Source: Nocardioides sp. (lineage in GTDB: Bacteria > Actinomycetota > Actinomycetes > Propionibacteriales > Nocardioidaceae). Taken from it: a DNA stretch of 64,000 bases. Both the position numbers and the translations under genes were made by a program. Shown here piece after piece: positions 42,567-51,073 of this stretch (positions are counted from its first letter, which is position 1; each line of letters opens with the position of its first letter). Below the pieces are notes generated by a model. The model was not told where the DNA came from, did not search any database, and saw only the letters and a program-made list of their open reading frames with translations. The stretch covers positions 1 to 64,000 of the forward strand of contig NZ_SSXI01000060.1 in assembly GCF_004803405.1 (NCBI RefSeq), read 5' to 3'.

Positions 42567-43504
42567 GCACCGCCATCCTCCGGACCGCAGACGCCTGGTG
42601 GGTTCGCATCGGCGACCACGTCGCTCGGATCAAGACCGCTGCCACGACCACTCGCGAGTTGCTCGCGGACCGCAGTGCCATCGCCGCGGCCGCCAGCGCG
42701 GGAGCCGAGACGCCGATCGACTCGCTGCACCTGCTTTCCCCGGTCACCTCACCGTGCCGTGTGGTCGCACAGATGACGAACTTCGCCTCGCACGCCTCGG
42801 ACGCAGGCGTCAAGCCCTCGACTGTGCCGCTGACGTTCTTCCGCAAGTCATCGGGGTCCATCAGTGGCCCTGGACAGGACATCATCAAGCCCAGCCACGT
42901 GAGCCTGCTCGACTACGAGGCCGAGGTTGGTGTGGTCTTCGGGAGGACTGTGCCCGTGGGCACGCAGATCGGCGCTGACAATCTCGCCGAGTACGTCGCC
43001 GGCCTGGTCATTACAAACGACGTCTCGGCCCGGGACGTTCAGCTCCCGAAGACCCAGTTCTTCGAGTCCAAGTCGTACCCCACGTTCACTCCCGTGGGGC
43101 CGGCCCTCGTGCTGCTCGATAGCGACGAACTGAAGCGGTTCGACGACCTGCGACTCCAGCTGTGGGTCGACGGCAAACTGCGCCAGAACACCCGAATCGG
43201 TGACGACATCATCTATCGACCCCTAGACGCACTCAAGTCCCTGACCAGGTTCCAGCATCTCGACGCGGGAGACTTGCTTCTCACCGGCACGCCCGTCGGC
43301 ACCGCGCTCAGCGCACCCCCGGCCATCGTCCAGAAGGTCGCGGGTCTCCTTCCCGAGAAGCGGAAGTGGCAGATCTTCCTCGCCAAACAGGCGAAGAACC
43401 CGCGTTACCTCCAGGACGGCGACCTCGTCGAAATCTCAGTCGCCTCGGAGGACGGCACCATCGACCTGGGCACGCAGCACACCACGGTGAGGTATGCCCG
43501 GTGA
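42563..43504 (+). CDS. FAH-family hydrolase
   Basis: A 313-aa fumarylacetoacetase-fold protein with SLLDYEAEVGVVFGR (Glu-x-Glu metal ligands), TNDVSARDVQLPKTQFFESK, and LLTGTPVGTALSAPP. It would process the ring-cleavage product of the VOC dioxygenase. The insertion KVAGLLPEKRKWQIFLAKQA before the terminal strand is longer than in the FAH protein at 19959, so the two belong to different subgroups. ATGA overlap with the VOC gene. Confidence 0.87.
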   Translation: MSTAILRTADAWWVRIGDHVARIKTAATTTRELLADRSAIAAAASAGAETPIDSLHLLSPVTSPCRVVAQMTNFASHASDAGVKPSTVPLTFFRKSSGSISGPGQDIIKPSHVSLLDYEAEVGVVFGRTVPVGTQIGADNLAEYVAGLVITNDVSARDVQLPKTQFFESKSYPTFTPVGPALVLLDSDELKRFDDLRLQLWVDGKLRQNTRIGDDIIYRPLDALKSLTRFQHLDAGDLLLTGTPVGTALSAPPAIVQKVAGLLPEKRKWQIFLAKQAKNPRYLQDGDLVEISVASEDGTIDLGTQHTTVRYAR

Positions 43505-45393
43505 ACGAGGACCTGCTCTGGCCCGCCTACCGCACGCCAACGGACCTGGCATCGGTCGAAGCGACCGCCCTCGAGGAACGTGGGCTCCCCGCATCGACGT
43601 ACGAGCTCCTGGTCAGGGCCGCCCGCCTCTGGCCCGAGAAGACCGCCGTCACCGTGCTGCCCGATGCCGCGCGCTGGCGCCAGCCGATCCACTGCAGCTT
43701 CTCCGAGCTGCTCGCCCAGGTCCACCGCACCGCCAACCTGCTGCACGGCCTCGGCGTCCGTCGCCACGACGCCGTCGCGTTGATGGCACCCAACTGCCAC
43801 GGGCTCCTCGTGGCGACGCTCGCGGCCCAGCTCGCGGGGGTCGCCGCCCCGATCAACAGCGCCCTGTCACCTGAACACATCGGGGAGCTGCTGGACCGAT
43901 CAGGCGCGCGAATCCTGATCGCCTCAGGACCGGAGTTGGATGAGAGCACATGGGAGAACACGCAGAAGCTCGCTGCGTCCGGAGCCGTGGACGGCCTCCT
44001 GGTCCTGCGGCCGACCGACGCACCGACCCCGGCGCCCACGCTACCCGACCTGCCGGGCGTCAAGGTCGCCTACGCCAGCGGGACTGCGGACGCAGATGAC
44101 GGTGCTGTGTTCGTGGGGGTGCCGCCGGCTTCCGACGACCTGGCTGCGCTGTTCCACACCGGCGGAACGACCGGCACTCCCAAGCTGGCGGCACACACCC
44201 ACGGCAACGAGGTCGCCAACGCCTGGATGATCGCAGCCAACGAGCTGCTCAGCGAGGACTCCGTGGTTTTCGCCGGTCTGCCCCTCTTTCACGTCAACGC
44301 CCTTCTCGTGACGCTGCTGGCTCCGTTGTTCAAGGGTCAGACGGTCGTGTGGACCGGCCCCCAGGGGTACCGCGAGCCAGCGCTCTACGGAGCATTCTGG
44401 GAGATCGTCGAGCACTACAAGGTGTCCGCGATGAGCGCGGTGCCCACGGTGTACGCCGTCCTCTCCGGTTGCCCAGTCAACGCCGACCTCTCCAGTCTGC
44501 AGTTCGCCATGGTGGGCGCCTCCCCGCTTCCCACTGCGGTCCGGGAGAACTTCCAGGCCCACACGGGAGTGCCACTCGTCGAGGGATACGGACTCACCGA
44601 GGCGACCTGCGCTACGGCGCGCAGCTTCCCGGATCACCCACGACCCGGTGAGGTCGGACAGCGAATGCCGTACCAGCAGGTCAAGGTCGTTCGTATCGGT
44701 CCCGATGGCTGCTGGCAGGACCTGCCCCCGGGCCAGGTCGGTGTCCTCGCGATCTCCGGGCCGAGCGTGTTCCCCGGCTACGTGGTCGGGCGGACCGACG
44801 GAGGCCACGCGCTCGACGGGCTCGGAAAGCTGGTCGACGGCTGGCTGGACACCGGGGACCTGGCCCGAGTCGACGCCGACGGGTTCATCCACCTCGTCGG
44901 ACGGGGAAAGGACCTGATCATCCGCGGCGGACACAACATCGATCCCGCTGTGATCGAGGACGCCCTGCTGAGCCATCCGGATGTCGCTGCTGCATCAGCA
45001 GTCGGGCGACCTGATCGCCACGCCGGCGAGGTACCTGTCGCTTACGTCGCCCTCCACCCGTGCGCGTCCGCGACGGAGGACCAGTTGCTGGCGTGGTCCG
45101 CTGACGAGATTACCGAGCGGGCGGCTGTGCCCAAGGCCGTGGTCGTTCGCGACACGCTGCCGGTCACCGACGTGGGCAAGCCCTACAAGCTGGCACTCCG
45201 CGCGGAGGCAGCCCGTGACGTCGTCCTCGGCGAGCTGCACGGCTTGGCCGGCATCCGATCTGTCGACACCGTCGTCGAGGACGGTTCCGTCACCATCCTC
45301 GTCGGAGTCACCGACCCGGGCGTCGAGGCCGCCGTCGGGGCGCTGCTCGGCCAGTACACGCTCACGTGGCGCGTCGTTAGGAGGAAGGAATGA
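43501..45393 (+). CDS. AMP-dependent acyl-CoA synthetase
   Basis: A 630-aa ANL-superfamily ligase. The P-loop-like motif is ALFHTGGTTGTPKLAAHTHG near residue 217, followed by VEGYGLTEA near 360. DGWLDTGDLARVDADGFIHL and GRGKDLIIRGGHNIDP (hinge) lie near 450-480, and the catalytic lysine is in VTDVGKPYKLAL near 560. About 55 residues follow the lysine loop, giving a longer C-terminus than usual. The substrate is probably an aromatic or cyclic carboxylate of this operon. The GTG start overlaps the FAH stop. Confidence 0.87.
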   Translation: MNEDLLWPAYRTPTDLASVEATALEERGLPASTYELLVRAARLWPEKTAVTVLPDAARWRQPIHCSFSELLAQVHRTANLLHGLGVRRHDAVALMAPNCHGLLVATLAAQLAGVAAPINSALSPEHIGELLDRSGARILIASGPELDESTWENTQKLAASGAVDGLLVLRPTDAPTPAPTLPDLPGVKVAYASGTADADDGAVFVGVPPASDDLAALFHTGGTTGTPKLAAHTHGNEVANAWMIAANELLSEDSVVFAGLPLFHVNALLVTLLAPLFKGQTVVWTGPQGYREPALYGAFWEIVEHYKVSAMSAVPTVYAVLSGCPVNADLSSLQFAMVGASPLPTAVRENFQAHTGVPLVEGYGLTEATCATARSFPDHPRPGEVGQRMPYQQVKVVRIGPDGCWQDLPPGQVGVLAISGPSVFPGYVVGRTDGGHALDGLGKLVDGWLDTGDLARVDADGFIHLVGRGKDLIIRGGHNIDPAVIEDALLSHPDVAAASAVGRPDRHAGEVPVAYVALHPCASATEDQLLAWSADEITERAAVPKAVVVRDTLPVTDVGKPYKLALRAEAARDVVLGELHGLAGIRSVDTVVEDGSVTILVGVTDPGVEAAVGALLGQYTLTWRVVRRKE

Positions 45394-46955
45394 GCAGCAT
45401 CCCCCGGGTCGTCATCGTCGGAGCTGGGCCCACCGGTGTAACGGCCGCCACGCTGCTCGCGCAGTACGGCGTGCAGTGTCTGGTGCTCGACCGCTGGCAC
45501 GAGGTCTTCCCACAGCCCCGGGCGGTCCACCTCGACGATGAGGTCTACCGCATCCTCGGCACCCTGGGTATCGCCGACGCGTTCCGACGGATCTCGCGGC
45601 CGTCGTACGGCTTGCGGCTGTTGGACCGTGACCATCGAGTGCTGGCGGAGTTCAGCCGGGACGGCGTGGCACCGCACAGCGGCTACCCGCGCGCCAACAT
45701 GTTCGACCAGCCGAAGCTGGAGGAGCTGTTGCGCGAGAACCTCCTCCGCCAGTCGGGCGTCACGTTCCGCGGGGGCGTCGAGGTCAAGGAGGTTCGCGCA
45801 GCGTCGTCAGGGAGCGTTGAGGTCACATTCGAAGACCTCGAGACGAAGAGCACAGAGGTGGCCCGGGCGCGCTTCGTCCTCGGCTGCGACGGAGCCAACA
45901 GCACCGTCCGCACGGCGATCGGCTCGACCATGGAAGACCTCGGGTTCGAGCAGCGTTGGCTGGTGGTCGATGTGGAGACGCCGGCCGATCTGCATAAATG
46001 GGACGGCGTCCACCAGGTCTGCGACGCCCGACGCGCGGCGACCTACATGCGCATCGGAGCCACTCGCTACCGCTGGGAGTTCCGCCTCGTCGACGGCGAG
46101 ACGGCCGCGGACTACGAGACCGTCGACAGCCTGTTCCCCCTCCTAGCTCCGTGGACGGAGGACCTTCATTCCGACGACCTAGACCTCGTCCGCGTCGGCG
46201 AGTACACGTTCCACGCTAAGGTGGCCGACCGCTGGCGCTGCGGCAACGTGTTCCTCCTCGGTGACGCCGCCCACCTGACGCCACCGTTCATTGGACAGGG
46301 CATGGGAGCCGGCATGCGGGACGCTGCGAATCTCGCGTGGAAGATCCACGGCGTCCTCACCGGTGCCCTGGACCATTCGGTCCTGGAGAGCTACGAGAAC
46401 GAACGCAAGCCTCACGCGACCGCAATCGTCCGCCTCGCCAAGCTCACGGGGACCCTGATGACCGCCGGCGGCCGTTTCGGTGACCTCCTGCGGGCAATCT
46501 GCGCCCCACGACTGTCCCTGGTGCCGGGACTGCGGGCGCGCGTCGTCTCCAGCGAGACATCGAGGCTTCACGGAGCACCGTGGATCACCGCAGGTCGACG
46601 CGACAAGCTGGCCGGCCGCCTGTGCCCTAACCCAGTCATGCCCGACGGCCGTCGACTCGACGAGCATCGAGCACGTCGCTTCGCCCTCGTCACACCTGCG
46701 CCCCTCTCGGCCTCGGACCTCGCGACTCTCGCAGGACGGCAGTGCCTGGTCGTCGACAGCAGCACGACCCCAGACCTCCAGTCGTGGCTGATCAGCGCGA
46801 ACGCCACCGCCGCCGTCGTACGACCAGACGGAACGGTGATGCAGAGCGGCAACAACCCGTCGATGCTGTGCGCCGCGGTTGCCGTGATGGTGCGGCGCGG
46901 CTCGGGTCTGCGTAGCGCGTCGAATGCTGATCTATCCTTCAGTCCTGACGACTAG
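45390..46955 (+). CDS. FAD-dependent aromatic hydroxylase, MhpA-like
   Basis: A 521-aa PHBH-family monooxygenase. FAD motif VVIVGAGPTGVTAATLLAQY at residues 7-26; the DG motif is FVLGCDGANSTVR near 165-177; the GD motif is VFLLGDAAHLTPPFIGQGMG near 288-307. A thioredoxin-like C-terminal domain follows. Closest in layout to 3-(3-hydroxyphenyl)propionate hydroxylase. It should hydroxylate a phenolic substrate to the catechol used by the VOC dioxygenase. ATGA overlap with the ligase gene. Confidence 0.87.
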   Translation: MSSIPRVVIVGAGPTGVTAATLLAQYGVQCLVLDRWHEVFPQPRAVHLDDEVYRILGTLGIADAFRRISRPSYGLRLLDRDHRVLAEFSRDGVAPHSGYPRANMFDQPKLEELLRENLLRQSGVTFRGGVEVKEVRAASSGSVEVTFEDLETKSTEVARARFVLGCDGANSTVRTAIGSTMEDLGFEQRWLVVDVETPADLHKWDGVHQVCDARRAATYMRIGATRYRWEFRLVDGETAADYETVDSLFPLLAPWTEDLHSDDLDLVRVGEYTFHAKVADRWRCGNVFLLGDAAHLTPPFIGQGMGAGMRDAANLAWKIHGVLTGALDHSVLESYENERKPHATAIVRLAKLTGTLMTAGGRFGDLLRAICAPRLSLVPGLRARVVSSETSRLHGAPWITAGRRDKLAGRLCPNPVMPDGRRLDEHRARRFALVTPAPLSASDLATLAGRQCLVVDSSTTPDLQSWLISANATAAVVRPDGTVMQSGNNPSMLCAAVAVMVRRGSGLRSASNADLSFSPDD

Positions 46956-46995
46956 GTGAACAGCCACTTCGGACCCACGAGAGGACCACGGCCGC

Positions 46996-47655
46996 ATGCC
47001 GGACCCGATAAAGGTTACGACCCGGACCGATCGCCGGAAGGCCCGAACACGTGCGGCACTGATCAAGGCCGCCCAGCGCTTTCTCGCCGAAGGCCGGGTG
47101 AATGTCGCGGTCTTGGAGATCACCCAGACTGCGGACATCGGGCTCGGCTCGTTCTACAACCACTTCGAGACTAAAGAGGAGCTGTTCCGCGCCGCCATCG
47201 ACGATGCGCTCGAGGCGCATGCTGATCTCCTCGAAGAGCTCACCGCCGACATCGATGACCCCGCTGTCGTCTTCGCACACAGCTTCCGGCTGACCGGGAG
47301 GCTGCACCGCGCCCAACCTGAGCTCAGCAGGGTCGTGCTGAGCAGCGGCCCCGCTCTGTTGACGTCGAACGTGGGACTCGCTCCGCGGGCCCGCCGGGAC
47401 ATCGAGGCCGCTGTCCGCCGTGGCCGGTTCAAGGTTGCCGACATCGATCTGGCGATGGTCGTCGTCGCCGGGGCCGCCATTGCGCTCGGCCAGCTTCTCC
47501 ATGCGCGGCCGGAGCGCGACGATGCGGCAGCGACGGACCAGGTCACGCAGGACGTCCTGCGCATGCTGGGCCTGACGTCTTCCCAGGCCCGGAAGATCTG
47601 CGCGATGCCCCTTCCCCAGCTCATCCTGGTTGACAGAGAACAACAACCGGGTTGA
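46996..47655 (+). CDS. TetR-family regulator of the meta-cleavage-like cluster
   Basis: A 219-aa TetR protein. The HTH lies in the first ~60 residues (RKARTRAALIKAAQRFLAEG, then IGLGSFYNHFETKEELFRAA). The ligand domain is unassigned. It lies 40 bp behind the hydroxylase gene; an imperfect TGACG half-site occurs at 46946, suggesting autoregulation. Palindromic sites before the MCE, VOC and MBL genes are its likely operators. Confidence 0.88.
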   Translation: MPDPIKVTTRTDRRKARTRAALIKAAQRFLAEGRVNVAVLEITQTADIGLGSFYNHFETKEELFRAAIDDALEAHADLLEELTADIDDPAVVFAHSFRLTGRLHRAQPELSRVVLSSGPALLTSNVGLAPRARRDIEAAVRRGRFKVADIDLAMVVVAGAAIALGQLLHARPERDDAAATDQVTQDVLRMLGLTSSQARKICAMPLPQLILVDREQQPG

Positions 47656-48193
47656 TTGCGTGCCGGTCATCGAACAACCACTATGACCGACGGGGCGCTA
47701 AGAGCGATAACGCTACCTGCTTGTCGCCTCAAGAGAGTCGGAACATGGCACTGTGCTCGCGGACTAGAAGTTCGCTTGCGGCGCACCGCCGTCACGGCGC
47801 AGCAGGGACCGCTGCTCTCGACCCCGGGCGAAACAACGGAGCCGGCGAACATCTTTGCCAATCACGCCCGCTCACCGTCTCCGGTGTCGGACAGAAGAGA
47901 GTGCTGCTCGGTGGCGACGGTACCCACCATCCGACGCACGGTGATCGCCGTCGTTTGGATGGGTGCCGGGTAGCTCATCGAGCTGTGATGACACAGGCGA
48001 CGGGTGCTGGGACCGCAGATCTGATGATTCCGTCAGTTCAATCTCGCGAAGCCCTTGCGCCCGCATCTGTCATGTGTCACGGTAAGTGACGAATCCGTCA
48101 GTTAAGGGCTGAAGCCGATGCCCGGTGTCCCTACATCGATTCCCATTCGGGCTTCGCGCAGCACCTGGCTCCTCGCCACCAGGAGGCAACCCG
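47656..48193. promoter_or_regulatory. Long intergenic region with TetR-type operators before the MBL gene
   Basis: No gene is evident in these 538 bp. Near the right end are TGATG-ATTC-CGTCA (48022-48035, one mismatch) and a perfect TGACG-AATC-CGTCA (48087-48100), matching the sites at 41.3-41.4 kb. AGGAGG at 48181-48186 is the ribosome-binding site of the next gene. Confidence 0.6.
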
Positions 48194-49279
48194 ATGAAGA
48201 CCACTCGCCGTCGCCTACTCAGCTCCGCGGTGACGCTGTCTGGCGTGGCCGCGGCGGCGCCGCTGGTCGGGTTGAGCGCTCGCGCTGCCGCGCGGGAGTT
48301 GCCTGTCCCCAGTGTGGGGACGCACTTGGTGCTGCTCGGCACGGCCGCGGGACCGGTTCCGATGGCCGGGCGGAGGGGCATCTGCACGGCGCTTGTCGTC
48401 GATGGGCGTACGTACTTGATCGACGTGGGCAGGGGCGCCGTCGACCAGTTTGAGACCGCAGGCCTGTCCATGGGCACCCTCGGCGGCATCTTCGTCACTC
48501 ACCTGCACTCAGACCATCTTGCAGACCTCTACACGCTGCTGTGGTTGCGCTTCGGCGGGTACAACTCGATGACTCATCCGGTCGACATCTATGGCCCAGG
48601 GCCCGCTGGCGCGCTGCCTGCGCCGTCGTCGGACCGTGACGTTGACACGATCAACCGGAAGAACTCCACGCCTGGGCTTGCCGATTTTCTCGCGAAGTCG
48701 ATGGAGGCCACGGCCTACGACCTGAACATCAGGATGCGTGACGAGGCCTGGCCAGATATCAGGACAATGGTGCGCTCGCACGAAATCCCGCTGCCTGATG
48801 TCGACGCCGGGCCGCTCGGAAACATGGCGCCTGCGATGAAGCCATTCAAGGTCATGGCCGACGATCGCGTGCGGGTCAGCGCGATCTTGGTCCAGCACCC
48901 GCCGGTCTTCCCGTCGTTTGCATTCCGGTTCGACACCGACCATGGGTCCGTTGTGTTCAGCGGCGACACCACTGTCACGCCGAACATGGTCACTTTGGCG
49001 CAGGGAGCCGACGTCCTCGTCCACGAGGTCATCGACCTGCAAGCCGTCGAGCAGTTCGGCAACCTGACCCCGGAGCAGTTGGAGCACCACCGCAGGAGCC
49101 ACACAGATGTCACGAAGGTCGGGCCTATCGCGCGGGAAGCCGGTGTCGCGACGCTCGTTCTCAACCACCTGGCGCCCAGCACACCGGCCTGGTCGGACGC
49201 GATCTGGCTGGCCAAGGCGCAGCAGGGCTTCACTGGCAAGGTCATCGTCGGCAACGACCTTATGCGGGTCCCGCTATGA
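48194..49279 (+). CDS. Tat-exported metallo-beta-lactamase-fold hydrolase
   Basis: A 361-aa protein. The N-terminus TTRRRLLSSAVTLSGVAAAA is a twin-arginine signal with probable cleavage after ARAAA near residue 33. The MBL zinc motif THLHSDHLADL lies near residue 100, with further ligands in FSGDTTVTPN and in VLNHLAPS near the end. It resembles arylsulfatase/RNase Z-like MBL proteins. Extracellular hydrolysis of a lactone, ester or sulfate ester of the substrate is conceivable. The start is chosen by AGGAGG at 7 bp. Confidence 0.85.
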   Translation: MKTTRRRLLSSAVTLSGVAAAAPLVGLSARAAARELPVPSVGTHLVLLGTAAGPVPMAGRRGICTALVVDGRTYLIDVGRGAVDQFETAGLSMGTLGGIFVTHLHSDHLADLYTLLWLRFGGYNSMTHPVDIYGPGPAGALPAPSSDRDVDTINRKNSTPGLADFLAKSMEATAYDLNIRMRDEAWPDIRTMVRSHEIPLPDVDAGPLGNMAPAMKPFKVMADDRVRVSAILVQHPPVFPSFAFRFDTDHGSVVFSGDTTVTPNMVTLAQGADVLVHEVIDLQAVEQFGNLTPEQLEHHRRSHTDVTKVGPIAREAGVATLVLNHLAPSTPAWSDAIWLAKAQQGFTGKVIVGNDLMRVPL

Positions 49280-49306
49280 CCGCGGCGACGATCGGGGCTG
49301 CCGTAC

Positions 49307-49396
49307 GATCCGGTGACAGCACGACCCAGCGGAGTGCAATCTTGGTGGGCGCTGTCTACAGACGCGGTTTGAGCGTGAAGCTGCACATTGCCCCTG
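49307..49396 (+). repeat. Dispersed direct repeat, copy 2
   Basis: A 90-bp block matching 39691-39829 minus the ~45-bp interruption. It starts 28 bp after the MBL stop codon. The two copies bracket the MCE-VOC-TetR-MBL segment in the same orientation. Confidence 0.65.
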
Positions 49397-49519
49397 TTGG
49401 TGTTCCGCACCCGTCGACACAGACCAGATGTCAGCGGTCCGTGCATCAGACCCGTTGTCGCGGTCTTTGGTTCTGCTAGGCGGGGTTAGGTCACGATTCC
49501 GCGAGAGCGCGCGGCGCGC

Positions 49520-51073
49520 TCAGCCGAACAGCTCCTGCAAGGCGAGCCTCGTCTCCCGAAGCGGGTCCCGCTCGCTGCCCGGCGTCGTGTTGGTGGAGAA
49601 GTCCACAGACGCGTCCGGTCGGACCCGCGCCAGCACCCACCTGTCGTCAGGCCCGATCTCGGTCGACGACATGCTCTGGCGGTCACCGCGCAGCACCATC
49701 ATCGACAGCTCGACTGACGCCGTCCCTGTCTCGGGCGATGTCGGCGGATCGGGCACGACGACCGCCGACATCTGCTGGTGTCGCCCCTCGAAGGAGGTGT
49801 GCAGAGTTCGCCCGAGCGGATCCGCCGGTCGGTAGCGCAAGCTCCCCGACACCACCTCGGCGCCGTCGGGGGTCACAGTGCGCCCGGCCGCATCGACCAG
49901 GACGGTCATCACGTCAATCGTGCGCGTCCACGTCGCCGGGGCGAGGATCGCCGACCAGCCACGGGCATCGCTGAGCACCCCACTGGTCGCGATTGTCGGC
50001 CACGCGGCCGAGGTGAACGCGACCTCGGCGCTCCATCGGATCTCCTCGACGGCGGTCTGAGTGGTGGCCAACGTCATGGTGACCTCGCCACCGTCGGGCC
50101 CGATCACCGCGGTCTCGACATCGTCACCGGCGTGCAACGTGATCGCAACCCGGTCGATGGTGGGGTGTCCCCGTACCAGCAGCCGGGCGGGGACGCCCAC
50201 CTCCGCGCGCACCGTGCGATGGTCCACCGGCGCTCCCGACGCCACGTCCCCGAGCGCCCCAGAGACCGTGTGCTGCTGGGTGCGGAGCTCGCCGTCCAGT
50301 TCGGCGGCGTACGACACCTCGAACTGGACCGAGCCGACCAGGTCTTGCGGCTGTCCCTCGGTGAGAGCCTGCTCCCACGCCTGTGCGCCGCGGGCGGTCA
50401 GCTCGACGACGAAGACGCCGTCGGCGGTGTCGCTGCCCGCCGAGGACGTCGGGTCCCGTACGACGTGGTCCGCGGGGAGGGTCAGAGACGCCCTGACCGA
50501 GCGGAGGTTGAGCGGCTGGAACCGCCAGCCCTGGGCGGTGTGGCCGGCCGACCCCAGGGCCGCCACCCACGCGTCCCGGCGGGTCGCGACCTCCGCCGGT
50601 CCGAGCGCCGGCAGTACCGTGCACGAGACGGTGGCGTCACCGCCGGTGGTCCGCACCGTGCCGTCGACCTCCTCGGACCGCGTGGTTGCCGAGGTGCCGA
50701 TCCCCACTGGGTTCGCGGCGAGGTACATCGCGTGGCCGTCACCGGGGAAGAGCATCACGTCGCCGACCAGCACCGGGTCCACCCGTCGCGGAGGCGGCAC
50801 GTTGGCCACGACGCCGATCTGGAAGTGCGGGCGGTCCTTCAGGTACGACGCCAGCACCGGCTTCAGCGGGAGCCGGACGGCCGGAGCGGTGGCGATCCTG
50901 AGCTGCTTGACCGGGGAGGAGAGGTAGACCGCGTGGGCGACGGTCGGCGTCGCCGCCAGCGGCTGTCGGGCCATTGCGACCGTCGGTTGGCGGGCCTTGC
51001 GAGCGGTCTCCGCCTCGGTGGTCCGCTTCCGCTCGGGCGTCAGCGCCGCCCCGACACGGTCGACCCACCTCAT
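49520..51073 (-). CDS. Unknown 517-aa protein, third gene of subtilase operon
   Basis: I recognise no family. The first ~45 residues are basic and Thr/Ala rich, without a signal peptide. Residues ~50-290 contain FPGDGHAMYLAANPVG and FVVELTARGAQAWEQALTEG (221-240). Residues ~300-500 look beta-rich (RWSAEVAFTSAAWPTIATSG). Both blocks have counterparts in the same order in the 674-aa protein at 55373: FLVELTSLGAQEWVQGI at 151-167, and NWRAQVNFAPSSWPVVETQG at 405-424. The two are likely distant paralogues. The ATG overlaps the subtilase stop (ATGA). Confidence 0.75.
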   Translation of the reverse strand: MRWVDRVGAALTPERKRTTEAETARKARQPTVAMARQPLAATPTVAHAVYLSSPVKQLRIATAPAVRLPLKPVLASYLKDRPHFQIGVVANVPPPRRVDPVLVGDVMLFPGDGHAMYLAANPVGIGTSATTRSEEVDGTVRTTGGDATVSCTVLPALGPAEVATRRDAWVAALGSAGHTAQGWRFQPLNLRSVRASLTLPADHVVRDPTSSAGSDTADGVFVVELTARGAQAWEQALTEGQPQDLVGSVQFEVSYAAELDGELRTQQHTVSGALGDVASGAPVDHRTVRAEVGVPARLLVRGHPTIDRVAITLHAGDDVETAVIGPDGGEVTMTLATTQTAVEEIRWSAEVAFTSAAWPTIATSGVLSDARGWSAILAPATWTRTIDVMTVLVDAAGRTVTPDGAEVVSGSLRYRPADPLGRTLHTSFEGRHQQMSAVVVPDPPTSPETGTASVELSMMVLRGDRQSMSSTEIGPDDRWVLARVRPDASVDFSTNTTPGSERDPLRETRLALQELFG

